Position numbers and translations under genes: made by a program
Shown: one piece after another, positions 52,024-63,175 of the stretch
Layout: each line of letters opens with the position of its first letter
Position numbering within the stretch: the first letter of the stretch is position 1
DNA from: Nansenia antarctica
Taxonomy: Eukaryota > Chordata > Actinopteri > Argentiniformes > Microstomatidae
DNA length: 64,000 nucleotides
Direction of reading: 5' to 3'
NCBI GenBank assembly: GCA_963989245.1
Contig: OZ022346.1
Coordinates: forward strand, 56,306,809-56,370,808
Notes under the pieces: model-generated
What the model saw: only the letters and a program-made list of their open reading frames with translations
What the model was told of the DNA's origin: nothing
The model's database searches: none

Positions 52024-52243
52024 CTCTCTGTGTCCAGAGACTTGGAGTGGCGCCCGATCGTGTTCTCGCAGCGCTTGCACTGGTACTTGAATTTGTAGTT
52101 GATGTCGTAGCTGTGGCAGCGGGTGACCATGGGCAGCTCGGGGTGGGCCAGCGTGGCCTTGCGTGCGTAGATCTGCCATCCCTCACTCCGTTTATCAGCC
52201 AGGTGGCAGCGTGGCACATCTCATGCACCAGTGTGTCCCGCAC
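52024..52243 (-). pseudogene. gcna: GCNA SprT exon remnant 6
   Basis: Standard form. Its right flank stops inside the poly-C run at about 52304 and joins the TTC run of K25 directly, skipping the hairpin, KIF4 fragment and spacer C. Confidence 0.75.
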
Positions 52244-52304
52244 AGGCCCGGATTAACCCCCTAGGGTGCCCTAGGGTGACCAGACTTGATGTGTGCCCCC
52301 CCCT

Positions 52305-53089
52305 CTTCTTCTTCTTCTTCTTTCTCCTCCTCACCTGGGGTGATCGGTTTTCTCTCCAGTTTCAAGTCTGCAGGGATGTGCTCTCCAAGCACCTTCTTAG
52401 TGGGGGTGGCACAGGGTGGTTTGAAGAAGGTATCATCCCCAGTGCTAATAGCTGTAGGGTCTTGAATGGAAAATGAATCTTTAGACCCATCGTCCAGATC
52501 ACATGAGTCCACAGTAGAGGTCTTAGTGTCCATGTTGCGACACTTCTCATGATCACACAGGCAGTTCTCGCCACAGGTCATTGCTCCCTTACGGCACCGG
52601 CAGAGCTTGTTGCCACAGCGACCCTTGCACGCACACCCTGTTGCCTTGGCTCTCTTGCGGCCTTTGTCATTCTTCTTGGGGCACCACTCTTATAGATAGA
52701 TAGACTTTATTTGTCATTGTTACAGTACAGGTACCAAACAACGAAATTTAGGAGGGGAGGCTCCCCTGGTGTTTAAGAAAGGAAAAAGAAACACAACCCT
52801 CTTCCACCACCTCCTCCTCAGATTCAGATTCAGAGTCAGACACCAGCTCCTCATATTTAATGGCCATCTTCACGGGTGCCTTGGCTGTAGTGCCACGCCG
52901 TCCTTTGGGCTTTGGTGGGACGTAATCAAAGGAGTCCTCTAGGGTTTGTGTAGACACTGGCAGGTGGCTGTTGATTTTATTTGTCCGGCGTGTCGCCCTC
53001 ATTTTGCTAAGCTGCCGCACTAACTGGAGTGTGTGTGATTTGCTCAGAGTGGATGTGTGGTGTCTGTCTTCTTGTCCCCTGTTCACCAT
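52305..53089 (-). pseudogene. kif4: K25: KIF4 tail split by a retroposon insertion
   Basis: Leu form. The frame is broken between WCPKK and EEVVEE by about 107 bp of foreign DNA (52692-52798). The C-terminal end beyond the Glu tract is replaced by GCNA-flank sequence. Confidence 0.7.
52692..52798 (-). mobile_element. Short LINE/SINE 3' tail insertion
   Basis: (TAGA)n at one end, then GACTTTATTTGTCATTG and ACAACGAAATTT: on the minus strand the typical fish LINE/SINE tail ...CAATGACAAATAAAGTC(TATC)n. Flanked by CTCTT on both sides (52687-52691, 52799-52803). Confidence 0.65.
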
Positions 53090-53329
53090 GGCAACACACC
53101 AGAGTTTTGTTGAGACACAGAGTTAATACTTTGCTAAAACTACACCCATAATGTATGTGGATGCTAATGCTAACTCCATTTCAACATTGACGCAATTCAC
53201 CTTGGAGTACAAACAGTGTACATTTCTTAATCCAATCCTGTATCACAAATAAATGCTTTTCTTTTTCTGCCAACCTTGTTCTCTTCTCGTCAATGCAGGA
53301 AAAGAGAGAAAACAAACAAAGAGACAAAC

Positions 53330-53549
53330 TTCTCTGTGTCCAGAGACTTGGAGTGGCGCCCGATCGTGTTCTCGCAGCGCTTGCACTGGTACTTGAATTT
53401 GTAGTTGATGTCGTAGCTGTGGCAGCGGGTGACCATGGGCAGCTCGGGGTGGGCCAGCGTGGCCTTGCGTGCGTAGATCTGCCATCCCTCACTCCGTTTA
53501 TCAGCCAGGTGGCAGCGTGGCACATCTCATGCACCAGTGTGTCCCGCAC
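53330..53549 (-). pseudogene. gcna: GCNA SprT exon remnant 7
   Basis: DTEKF instead of DTERF (AAACTTCTC). Otherwise standard with the 16-bp deletion. Confidence 0.75.
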
Positions 53550-53709
53550 AGGCCCGGATTAACCCCCTAGGGTGCCCTAGGGTGACCAGACTTGATGTGT
53601 GCCCCCCCCCCCCCAACACACACACTTTTTTGTTTGTTTGTTTACTTTGCAAGTGAAACTTTGATATTTACTATGGTTACAAAAACCATAGATTTACAAG
53701 AGCATATTA

Positions 53710-54045
53710 CTACAGTACTGTAGACACTGGCAGGTGGCTGTTGATTTTATTTGTCCGGCGTGTCGCCCTCATTTTGCTAAGCTGCCGCACTAACTGGAGT
53801 GTGTGTGATTTGCTCAGAGTGGATGTGTGGTGTCTCCTTATGTTTTCATTCCATTTCATTTATTTATTTTTGCACATGAGATTGTCATACATTTGTATGT
53901 GCCCTATACAATTAATTAATTTCCCCATGGGCAAAAAAGGAGCAGGAGCAAGTCAAGTCAAATAAATCAAATTAATCCGAAGTCACGCCAAAAGTGCAGC
54001 CTTCAAACCCCCTGCCGACTCCTGAAGAAGGCAAATCTTGGTCAC
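53710..54045 (-). repeat. KIF4 short exon fragment plus spacer C
   Basis: Compact junction copy carrying CATTTGTATG as in the 40023 copy. Confidence 0.6.
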
Positions 54046-54128
54046 AGGCCTGCAGAGACAGCTGGTCCGGGTCTTAATCCTAGAGCAATGCTTCTGGAAC
54101 TGTTCGTGTGCCTCTCTTCTTCTTCTTC

Positions 54129-54788
54129 TTATTTCTCCTCCTCACCTGGGGTGATCGGTTTTCTCTCCAGTTTCAAGTCTGCAGGGATGTGCTCTCCAAG
54201 CACCTTCTTAGTGGGGGTGGCACAGGGTGGTTTGAAGAAGGTATCATCCCCAGTGCTAATAGCTGTAGGGTCTTGAATGGAAAATGAATCTTTAGACCCA
54301 TCGTCCAGATCACATGAGTCCACAGTAGAGGTCTTAGTGTCCATGTTGCGACACTTCTCATGATCACACAGGCAGTTCTCGCCACAGGTCATTGCTCCCT
54401 TACGGCACCGGCAGAGCTTGTTGCCACAGCGACCCTTGCACGCACACCCTGTTGCCTTGGCTCTCTTGCGGCCTTTGTCATTCTTCTTGGGGCACCACTC
54501 TTCCACCACCTCCTCCTCAGATTCAGATTCAGAGTCAGACACCAGCTCCTCATATTCAATGGCCATCTTCACGGGTGCCTTGGCTGTAGTGCCACGCCGT
54601 CCTTTGGGCTTTGGTGGGACGTAATCAAAGGAGTCCTCTAGGGTTTGTGTAGACACTGGCAGGTGGCTGTTGATTTTATTTGTCCGGCGTGTCGCCCTCA
54701 TTTTGCTAAGCTGCCGCACTAACTGGAGTGTGTGTGATTTGCTCAGAGTGGATGTGTGGTGTCTGTCTTCTTGTCCCCTGTTCACCAT
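54129..54788 (-). CDS. kif4: K26: KIF4 tail with early stop in the Glu tract
   Basis: 219 codons, Leu form, AIEYEEL. TTC to TTA stop after GEEEK as in K4, although the two differ at EEEVV/EELVV. Confidence 0.62.
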   Translation of the reverse strand: MVNRGQEDRHHTSTLSKSHTLQLVRQLSKMRATRRTNKINSHLPVSTQTLEDSFDYVPPKPKGRRGTTAKAPVKMAIEYEELVSDSESESEEEVVEEWCPKKNDKGRKRAKATGCACKGRCGNKLCRCRKGAMTCGENCLCDHEKCRNMDTKTSTVDSCDLDDGSKDSFSIQDPTAISTGDDTFFKPPCATPTKKVLGEHIPADLKLERKPITPGEEEK

Positions 54789-55028
54789 GGTAACACACCA
54801 GAGTTTTGTTGAGACACAGAGTTAATACTTTGCTAAAACTACACCCATAATGTATTTGGATGCTAATGCTAACTCCATTTCAACATTGACGCAATTCACC
54901 TTGGAGTACAAACAGTGTACATTTCTTAATCCAATCCTGTATCACAAATAAATGCTTTTCTTTTTCTGCCAACCTTGTTCTCTTCTCGTCAATGCAGGAA
55001 AAGAGAGAAAACAAACAAAGAGACAAAC

Positions 55029-55248
55029 CTCTCTGTGTCCAGAGACTTGGAGTGGCGCCCGATCGTGTTCTCGCAGCGCTTGCACTGGTACTTGAATTTG
55101 TAGTTGATGTCGTAGCTGTGGCAGCGGGTGACCATGGGCAGCTCGGGGTGGGCCAGCGTGGCCTTGCGTGCGTAGATCTGCCATCCCTCACTCCGTTTAT
55201 CAGCCAGGTGGCAGCGTGGCACATCTCATGCACCAGTGTGTCCCGCAC
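55029..55248 (-). pseudogene. gcna: GCNA SprT exon remnant 8
   Basis: Standard RCENT form with the 16-bp deletion. The left flank reads CCATGGTAACAC instead of CCATGGCAACAC. Confidence 0.75.
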
Positions 55249-55408
55249 AGGCCCGGATTAACCCCCTAGGGTGCCCTAGGGTGACCAGACTTGATGTGTG
55301 CCCCCCCCCCCCCAACACACACACTTTTTTGTTTGTTTGTTTACTTTGCAAGTGAAAATGTGATATTTACTATGGTTACAAAAACCATAGATTTACAAGA
55401 GCATATTA

Positions 55409-55744
55409 CTACAGTACTGTAGACACTGGCAGGTGGCTGTTGATTTTATTTGTCCGGCGTGTCGCCCTCATTTTGCTAAGCTGCCGCACTAACTGGAGTG
55501 TGTGTGATTTGCTCAGAGTGGATGTGTGGTGTCTCCTTATGTTTTCATTCCATTTCATTTATTTATTTTTGCACATGAGATTGTCATACATTTTTATGTG
55601 CCCTATACAATTAATTAATTTCCCCATGGGCAAAAAAGGAGCAGGAGCAAGTCAAGTCAAATAAATCAAATTAATCCGAAGTCACGCCAAAAGTGCAGCC
55701 TTCAAACCCCCTGCCGACTCCTGAAGAAGGCAAATCTTGGTCAC
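55409..55744 (-). repeat. KIF4 short exon fragment plus spacer C
   Basis: Compact junction copy. Confidence 0.6.
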
Positions 55745-56418
55745 AGGCCTGCAGAGACAGCTGGTCCGGGTCTTAATCCTAGAGCAATGCTTCTGGAACT
55801 GTTCGTGTGCCTCTCTTCTTCTTCTTCTTTTTTCTCCTCCTCACCTGGGGTGATCGGTTTTCTCTCCAGTTTCAAGTCTGCAGGGATGTGCTCTCCAAGC
55901 ACCTTCTTAGTGGGGGTGGCACAGGGTGGTTTGAAGAAGGTATCATCCCCAGTGCTAATAGCTGTAGGGTCTTGAATGGAAAATGAATCTTTAGACCCAT
56001 CGTCCAGATCACATGAGTCCACAGTAGAGGTCTTAGTGTCCATGTTGCGACACTTCTCATGATCACACTGGCAGTTCTCGCCACAGGTCATTGCTCCCTT
56101 ACGGCACCGGCAGAGCTTGTTGCCACAGCGACCCTTGCACGCACACCCTGTTGCCTTGGCTCTCTTGCGGCCTTTGTCATTCTTCTTGGGGCACCACTCT
56201 TCCACCACCTCCTCCTCAGATTCATATTCAGAGTCAGACACCAGCTCCTCATATTTAATGGCCATCTTCACGGGTGCCTTGGCTGTAGTGCCACGCCGTC
56301 CTTTGGGCTTTGGTGGGACGTAATCAAAGGAGTCCTCTAGGGTTTGTGTAGACACTGGCAGGTGGCTGTTGATTTTATTTGTCCGGCGTGTCGCCCTCAT
56401 TTTGCTAAGCTGCCGCAC
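55741..56418 (-). CDS. kif4: K27: KIF4 tail fragment
   Basis: 225 codons, Gln form. SDSEYES in the acidic stretch and EEEKKEEEEE in the Glu tract (TTTTTT). Followed by spacer D. Confidence 0.63.
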   Translation of the reverse strand: MRQLSKMRATRRTNKINSHLPVSTQTLEDSFDYVPPKPKGRRGTTAKAPVKMAIKYEELVSDSEYESEEEVVEEWCPKKNDKGRKRAKATGCACKGRCGNKLCRCRKGAMTCGENCQCDHEKCRNMDTKTSTVDSCDLDDGSKDSFSIQDPTAISTGDDTFFKPPCATPTKKVLGEHIPADLKLERKPITPGEEEKKEEEEERHTNSSRSIALGLRPGPAVSAGL

Positions 56419-56672
56419 TAACTGGAGTGTGTGTGATTTGCTCAGAGTGGATGTGTGGTGTCTCCTTATGTTTTCATTTCATTTCATTTATTTATTTTGC
56501 ACATGAGATTGTCATACATTTTTATGTGCCCTATACAATTAATTAATTTCCCCATGGGCAAAAAAGGAGCAGGAGCAAGTCAAGTCAAATAAATCAAATT
56601 AATCCGAAGTCACGCCAAAAGTGCAGCCTTCAAACCCCCTGTCGACTCCTGAAGAAGGCAAATCTTGGTCAC

Positions 56673-57160
56673 CAGTGTAGCGAACGGGAACTGGACAGTG
56701 TAACTCGCCCCATGCGGGAGTCGAACCCCGAACTCCGGCATAACCGACGGCCGCGCTACCCCAACACCAAGAGAGTTAACTCCCTTGGTGGAGCTGTTAA
56801 CGGGCCTCATACAGGATCGTTACACTATCCTCACCGTTCGGGAGAGCGTGCCCTCACGCTTCACTATGTCAAGTCCCTCACGTGGACACGGCTCTCCGAT
56901 GGCCTTCCTTCCATCCCAACTTTCTGACACCAGTGTACACATAGAATTTTCATTTAAAACGCATCACTCAGGATAAAAACATTTGCTATATTAAATTAAC
57001 AAAGGCATTCACACCAAAAGGCATTCGTTTTGGCATTACATGTTATTAAAAAGGTAATTTTTTAATGATAACGATAAATAAAACAAACCTTTAAAAGTTT
57101 AAAATCATACACACTAGTATCGGGGGCATTGGGTGTGAAATTGCTTAGTTTCTTAAACGG
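56673..57160. repeat. Spacer D with tRNA-like segment (copy 6)
   Basis: Matches the 41285 form. Private GGTAATTTTTTAATG in the A+T-rich part. Confidence 0.65.
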
Positions 57161-57174
57161 TGCGTCTCCTCGTC

Positions 57175-58218
57175 CTATCGCAAGTGTACGGGGAGGCCGT
57201 AGACCACAGGCGCAGCTCCTGTGATGTATTTGAGTTGGGTGGCCTGGCGGGAGGAGTCCATGTGGTCCAGGAGAGCGGCCCCAGGGCCTGCAGACATCCA
57301 GGACTGCAGCAGGGCCGTGGTGAAGCGTTCCATGTCCACGTTGGTAACGTCCCACAGGTTCCCCAGAACCAACGGGCAGCCTGCCATTAGGTAGTTGAGG
57401 ATGATGCCAGACCCCTCCAGCTCCCCACGCACAGCCAGAGCAGCACTGCTGCAGCCAAACAGCATACAGCCGGCCCTCTGGTGGCAGCGGTGGGGTCCGG
57501 GTCTTAATCCTAGAGCAATGCTTCTGGAACTGTTTGTGTGCCTCTCTTCTTCTTCTTCTTCTTTCTCCTCCTCACCTGGGGTGATCGGTTTTCTCTCCAG
57601 TTTCAAGTCTGCAGGGATGTGCTCTCCAAGCACCTTCTTAGTGGGGGTGGCACAGGGTGGTTTGAAGAAGGTATCATCCCCAGTGCTAATAGCTGTAGGG
57701 TCTTGAATGGAAAATGAATCTTTAGACCCATCGTCCAGATCACATGAGTCCACAGTAGAGGTCTTAGTGTCCATGTTGCGACACTTCTCATGATCACACT
57801 GGCAGTTCTCGCCACAGGTCATTGCTCCCTTACGGCACCGGCAGAGCTTGTTGCCACAGCGACCCTTGCACGCACACCCTGTTGCCTTGGCTCTCTTGCG
57901 GCCTTTGTCATTCTTCTTGGGGCACCACTCTTCCACCACCTCCTCCTCAGATTCAGATTCAGAGTCAGACACCAGCTCCTCATATTTAATGGCCATCTTC
58001 ACGGGTGCCTTGGCTGTAGTGCCACGCCGTCCTTTGGGCTTTGGTGGGACGTAATCAAAGGAGTCCTCTAGGGTTTGTGTAGACACTGGCAGGTGGCTGT
58101 TGATTTTATTTGTCCGGCGTGTCGCCCTCATTTTGCTAAGCTGCCGCACTAACTGGAGTGTGTGTGATTTGCTCAGAGTGGATGTGTGGTGTCTGTCTTC
58201 TTGTCCCCTGTTCACCAT
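57175..58218 (-). CDS. K28: KIF4 tail fused to separase C-terminus (347 codons)
   Basis: Gln form, six-Glu tract, GGGGTCCGGG at the KIF4-separase border as in K5 and K6. GCNA remnant on the right. Confidence 0.7.
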   Translation of the reverse strand: MVNRGQEDRHHTSTLSKSHTLQLVRQLSKMRATRRTNKINSHLPVSTQTLEDSFDYVPPKPKGRRGTTAKAPVKMAIKYEELVSDSESESEEEVVEEWCPKKNDKGRKRAKATGCACKGRCGNKLCRCRKGAMTCGENCQCDHEKCRNMDTKTSTVDSCDLDDGSKDSFSIQDPTAISTGDDTFFKPPCATPTKKVLGEHIPADLKLERKPITPGEEEKEEEEEERHTNSSRSIALGLRPGPHRCHQRAGCMLFGCSSAALAVRGELEGSGIILNYLMAGCPLVLGNLWDVTNVDMERFTTALLQSWMSAGPGAALLDHMDSSRQATQLKYITGAAPVVYGLPVHLR

Positions 58219-58458
58219 GGCAACACACCAGAGTTTTGTTGAGACACAGAGTTAATACTTTGCTAAAACTACACCCATAATGTATGTGGATGCTAATGCT
58301 AACTCCATTTCAACATTGACGCAATTCACCTTGGAGTACAAACAGTGTACATTTCTTAATCCAATCCTGTATCACAAATAAATGCTTTTCTTTTTCTGCC
58401 AACCTTGTTCTCTTCTCGTCAATGCAGGAAAAGAGAGAAAACAAACAAAGAGACAAAC

Positions 58459-58678
58459 CTCTCTGTGTCCAGAGACTTGGAGTGGCGCCCGATCGTGTTC
58501 TCGTAGCGCTTGCACTGGTACTTGAATTTGTAGTTGATGTCGTAGCTGTGGCAGCGGGTGACCATGGGCAGCTCGGGGTGGGCCAGCGTGGCCTTGCGTG
58601 CGTAGATCTGCCATCCCTCACTCCGTTTATCAGCCAGGTGGCAGCGTGGCACATCTCATGCACCAGTGTGTCCCGCAC
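58459..58678 (-). pseudogene. gcna: GCNA SprT exon remnant 9
   Basis: KRYENT with ADKRSE, a recombinant between the remnant 3/4 and the common forms. Confidence 0.75.
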
Positions 58679-58839
58679 AGGCCCGGATTAACCCCCTAGG
58701 GTGCCCTAGGGTGACCAGACTTGATGTGTGCCCCCCCCCCCCCCAACACACACACTTTTTTGTTTGTTTGTTTACTTTGCAAGTGAAAATTTGATATTTA
58801 CTATGGTTACAAAAACCATAGATTTACAAGAGCATATTA

Positions 58840-59175
58840 CTACAGTACTGTAGACACTGGCAGGTGGCTGTTGATTTTATTTGTCCGGCGTGTCGCCCTC
58901 ATTTTGCTAAGCTGCCGCACTAACTGGAGTGTGTGTGATTTGCTCAGAGTGGATGTGTGGTGTCTCCTTATGTTTTCATTTCATTTCATTTATTTATTTT
59001 TGCACATGAGATTGTCATACATTTTTATGTGCCCTATACAATTAATTAATTTCCCCATGGGCAAAAAAGGAGCAGGAGCAAGTCAAGTCAAATAAATCAA
59101 ATTAATCCGAAGTCACGCCAAAAGTGCAGCCTTCAAACCCCCTGCCGACTCCTGAAGAAGGCAAATCTTGGTCAC
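58840..59175 (-). repeat. KIF4 short exon fragment plus spacer C
   Basis: Compact junction copy. Confidence 0.6.
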
Positions 59176-60061
59176 AGGCCTGCAGAGACAGCTGGTCCGG
59201 GTCTTAATCCTAGAGCAATGCTTCTGGAACTGTTTGTGTGCCTCTCTTCTTCTTCTTCTTCTTTCTCCTCCTCACCTGGGGTGATCGGTTTTCTCTCCAG
59301 TTTCAAGTCTGCAGGGATGTGCTCTCCAAGCACCTTCTTAGTGGGGGTGGCACAGGGTGGTTTGAAGAAGGTATCATCCCCAGTGCTAATAGCTGTAGGG
59401 TCTTGAATGGAAAATGAATCTTTAGACCCATCGTCCAGATCACATGAGTCCACAGTAGAGGTCTTAGTGTCCATGTTGCGACACTTCTCATGATCACACT
59501 GGCAGTTCTCGCCACAGGTCATTGCTCCCTTACGGCACCGGCAGAGCTTGTTGCCACAGCGACCCTTGCACGCACACCCTGTTGCCTTGGCTCTCTTGCG
59601 GCCTTTGTCATTCTTCTTGGGGCACCACTCTTCCACCACCTCCTCCTCAGATTCAGATTCAGAGTCAGACACCAGCTCCTCATATTTAATGGCCATCTTC
59701 ACGGGTGCCTTGGCTGTAGTGCCACGCCGTCCTTTGGGCTTTGGTGGGACGTAATCAAAGGAGTCCTCTAGGGCAGTGTTTCTCAACCCTCTCCTCGGGG
59801 CGCCCCAGCCGCTCCACATATTTGATCTGTTCCACCACCAGCACACCTGATTCAGCTAATCAAGAACAAACCCTAATTGCTTTGTACTTGATTAGTTGAA
59901 TCAGGTGAGCTGGTGGTGGAACATATCAAATATATGGTGCGGCTGGGGCGCCCCGAGGAGAGGGTTGAGAAACACTGCTCTAGGGTTTGTGTAGACACTG
60001 GCAGGTGGCTGTTGATTTTATTTGTCCGGCGTGTCGCCCTCATTTTGCTAAGCTGCCGCAC
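59172..60061 (-). pseudogene. kif4: K29: KIF4 tail split by a MITE
   Basis: Gln form. The frame is interrupted between STQTLE and LEDSFDY by a 204-bp element. Removing it and one 8-bp duplicate would leave a normal KIF4 unit, so the insertion postdates this copy. Shares TGTTTGTGTG with K28. Confidence 0.75.
59774..59977. mobile_element. hAT-type MITE with perfect inverted ends
   Basis: Starts CAGTGTTTCTCAACCC and ends in its exact inverse; about 39 bp are perfectly inverted and most of the remaining sequence is near-palindromic. It has perfect 8-bp target duplications CTCTAGGG (59766-59773 and 59978-59985) and no coding capacity. Confidence 0.92.
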
Positions 60062-60621
60062 TAACTGGAGTGTGTGTGATTTGCTCAGAGTGGATGTGTG
60101 GTGTCTCCTTATGTTTTCATTTCATTTCATTTATTTATTTTTGCACATGAGATTGTCATACATGTTTATGTGCCCTATACAATTAATTAATTTCCCCATG
60201 GGCAAAAAAGGAGCAGGAGCTACGGCTTGATGTATTTTTTTTCAACTGACAAGACCTTCATCTTCATCTCTGCTCAGGTTAACACATCATTATGAGGTAT
60301 CTCCTGTTATTTAGAGAAATTGTGTCATCTTGATCTTGCTAGTTTAACTCGGCTAAGGATTGGAGTTAGCACGCTTAGCACGATTACTACGATACCTAAT
60401 CTAATCTATTACCAATCTAGTATTTACCATACCATGTGTTAATCTCTTGGGACTTCACTGTGTTGGCAATTTAGCAGAATGAACTATCATTGGGTCATTA
60501 TCATTACGGCAGTAATATCACTCAACTAGCTCAAAGTATTGCATAAATATTTTACCAGTTTTGAATCATAACAATCTTAACATAACAGCAACGAAGTCGC
60601 CCGGCGCGCGCTGTTGTTTTT

Positions 60622-61389
60622 AAAATAAGTGTGTTTGTCCAATCACCGCGTGTGTGGTATGATTCACTTCCACAATCACTCACTATCGGCCGCCCACTAG
60701 GGACCCGAGAAGCAACAGTCCACTCATCAACAGGTTTATGGATTTTCGGAAGCAAATAGAAGAGGCGAGGACGAGGCTCATCCTGTCCCATTAAATAGAC
60801 CATCTGTTTCTCAGTAATGTGCTTATCCTGGCATAACTTCATCACTATCTCCCTAATGAGACCTTGTGTCTCTTCTTGTATCGAATGCGGTAGAGGGGAG
60901 TAGTGTTGTTTATTATTCAGTTGTCTATTTGCTTCTAAAAGATACTGTGCTTTATCCATAAGGACTATTTGAGAACCTTTATCAGCAGGTTTAATGACTA
61001 AATCAGGATTCTTGCTAAGGCCCTTCAGGGCCTGCCATTGGGCTTGAGACAGATTGTGTGCCTGTGTCGGCCTAGCTCTAAACTGGGCTAAGGCTTCACT
61101 GTCATTCCTGATTAGGGACTGGATTTCCTGTTATGTCTGTTCCAATCGAGGTTCCCATTTTGAGGGGTATGTAAATGGAGTATGTGAATACTCTGTTTCA
61201 AAATGGAAGAATTCTAATAATTTTAGTCTCCTGTGGTAGACATGCAGGTAGGTCTCTCTGTAGTTCCTGCAAATCTAGTTTGGAGGGGGTAGGGATAAAC
61301 GTAAGTCCCTTCTCCAAGACTTCCCTCTCCAATGAGGTTAGCCTATACGTCCGCGACAAGTTCATCACATTGGAATCTGGGGGAGCCAT
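60622..61389 (-). pseudogene. Penelope-like reverse transcriptase fragment, stop and frameshift (E4)
   Basis: Same family as E1 with a nonsense change (CAGACATAACAGG) in the middle region, a 4-bp insertion variant (GGTAGGTC) and MGQDEPRPR. Truncated after ESYHT. Confidence 0.68.
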
Positions 61390-61409
61390 TTCAAGAGCCT
61401 CCTCCCCCC

Positions 61410-61985
61410 TTACATGTTTAACTGGTCTAACCAGTGTGTCAATATAAGTGATGCTGTTTTACCAGTCCAATGAATTGGGTCCTGGGGCTCAACCTGAAAT
61501 CTAAGTTTATTAATGTCCTCCAGATATTTACACTTGTCTCTAATTGTGTCATTAAGTATTTTCAACAAATTTAGCTGGGCCCTAGGAAGGCAGTCTGAGT
61601 AATTTATTACCGGGATAAATATCTCGGCCTCCGGGAAGGTAACCTGGGCTGTCTTCAACAACTGCTGCAGCTGTTTCCATGTTGTTTGTTTATTTTGTTC
61701 CCGGAGACAGTTATTTAAACCAACTGCGAGGACCACCTTCTCCACCGTTGGGTGGGGGGCTAGGACTTTAAAAATATTATTGATGTGATAAAAAGTTGCC
61801 CCAGGAAATGCATCTATCTGCACCTCCGGATCTGTGTGGTTCGGTATACGGGCCAGGTTGGAGTCCCCCACCAGAATGATACTCTTTCTAACCGTCAGGC
61901 CCCAATCCAAACCTTTATAGAATGTTCTGGGGTGCCTGGTTGGCTCCCTATTATCAGTAGGGGGTGGAGTGACAGGCCCCTCCAC
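61410..61985 (-). CDS. SGNH-hydrolase-like ORF (E4)
   Basis: 191 codons, one replacement (SDCLPRAQ). Its upstream edge is at the same GTG as in E1/E2, but here it joins LINE sequence instead of PIWIL1. Confidence 0.5.
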   Translation of the reverse strand: MEGPVTPPPTDNREPTRHPRTFYKGLDWGLTVRKSIILVGDSNLARIPNHTDPEVQIDAFPGATFYHINNIFKVLAPHPTVEKVVLAVGLNNCLREQNKQTTWKQLQQLLKTAQVTFPEAEIFIPVINYSDCLPRAQLNLLKILNDTIRDKCKYLEDINKLRFQVEPQDPIHWTGKTASLILTHWLDQLNM

Positions 61986-62210
61986 GGTGGGGGTAGGTGT
62001 AGGCTCCCGGTGGATGATGGGAGGGTGATGGGAGGGGGCAGGGCTGCTTTCCTACTGAAGTCCACCACCATCTCCACTGTTTTTAGAGCATTGAGCTCCA
62101 GATTGTTAAAACTGCACCAGCTCTGCAGCCCCTTGATCTCACCCCTGTAGGCAGATTCGTCCCCCCCTGGAGATGAGGCCCACCAGGGTGGTGTCGTCTG
62201 CAAACTTCAG
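61986..62210 (-). pseudogene. LINE reverse-transcriptase fragment
   Basis: Minus-strand frames contain KFADDTTLVGLIS (the F-A-D-D catalytic block of non-LTR RTs) and, after a shift, GDESAYRGEIKGL, LELNALKTVEMVVDF. Typical of fish non-LTR elements. Joined in frame upstream to serpin-like coding. Confidence 0.65.
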
Positions 62211-62340
62211 ATCACACTCCTCCTCCAGTTTAAACTTGGGCAGGTGAAGTATGACATCTGAGCCAATGTCCATGTTGTCTCTGTTGGTCCACTCACTCAG
62301 TTTCTCAGGCTTGGCGGGGCTGCTGGTCCACCCCGGCGGT
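62211..62340 (-). pseudogene. Serpin (clade B-like) exon fragment
   Basis: KPEKLSEWTNRDNMD followed by VILHLPKFKLEEECDLK resembles the serpin B segment before the reactive-loop exon (EWT..., LPKFKLEE.YDL). It runs directly into the LINE KFADD block. Short, so moderate certainty. Confidence 0.5.
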
Positions 62341-62384
62341 GCAGCTGCCTCCCCCGCCACCACCACAGTTGCCTGACCCGGCAT

Positions 62385-62520
62385 TCGTTTTGGCATTACA
62401 TGTTATTAAAAAGGTAATTTGTTAATGATAACGATAAATAAAACAAACCTTTAAAAGTTTAAAATCATACACACTAGTATCGGGGGCATTGGGTGTGAAA
62501 TTGCTTAGTTTCTTAAACGG
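62385..62520. repeat. Spacer D, right end only
   Basis: Begins at GGCATTCGTTTTGGCATTAC and continues to the separase end; the tRNA-like part is missing, cut where the serpin/LINE block joins. Confidence 0.6.
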
Positions 62521-62663
62521 TGCGTCTCCTCGTCCTATCGCAAGTGTACGGGGAGGCCGTAGACCACAGGCGCAGCTCCTGTGATGTATTTGAGTTGGGT
62601 GGCCTGGCGGGAGGAGTCTATGTGGTCCAGGAGAGCGGCCCCCAGGGCCTGCAGACATCCAGC
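62521..62663 (-). pseudogene. espl1: Separase C-terminal fragment, truncated
   Basis: Same truncated piece as at 5276-5418 (MSAGPG..., YITGAA, YGLPVHL), cut after ACATCCAG and followed by module F. No catalytic Cys. Confidence 0.65.
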
Positions 62664-63085
62664 ACAAAAATGTATACATACCTATCAAAACGGCGACTAT
62701 CAAAAACAAACTTTGTCGCCGAGAGGCTAAGTAGGGGAAAAATACCTGCCCGACGCGCTGGCTGTCAATGAATCACTGTTCCGAAAGTACGTTTTGTATA
62801 TTTATTGTAGATAAAAACAAACGGTGAAACGGTATCACAAAATACAACAATACAACCCATACCTGGCACCTACATTCCGGCCCCTAATTATTACAGTTAT
62901 TACACATTAATAATTAACCATACATTACCCATGTAGGAGAACAATACAGTACAATTGCAATTGCTTTTGCGCAAGGAGTTCATAGTCCGTTAATCCATTG
63001 TAGATCTTGATCCAATCTTCTTGAGTCGAGTCAAGTCAAGTCTAGGACAGAGGTTAGTAGCACTTATCCTTTCAGAGTGAACCAA
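62664..63085. repeat. Module F, second copy
   Basis: Near-identical to 5419-5830, with the same order separase fragment, F, spacer end, KIF4 unit. Confidence 0.45.
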
Positions 63086-63175
63086 GTCAAGTCAAATAAA
63101 TCAAATTAATCCGAAGTCACGCCAAAAGTGCAGCCTTCAAACCCCCTGCCGACTCCTGAAGAAGGCAAATCTTGG

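Noticed and set aside
52748..53089. 113-codon ORF with unusual end GCVSFSFLKHQ
   Set aside because: The end is read from the inserted retroposon tail, not a new protein.
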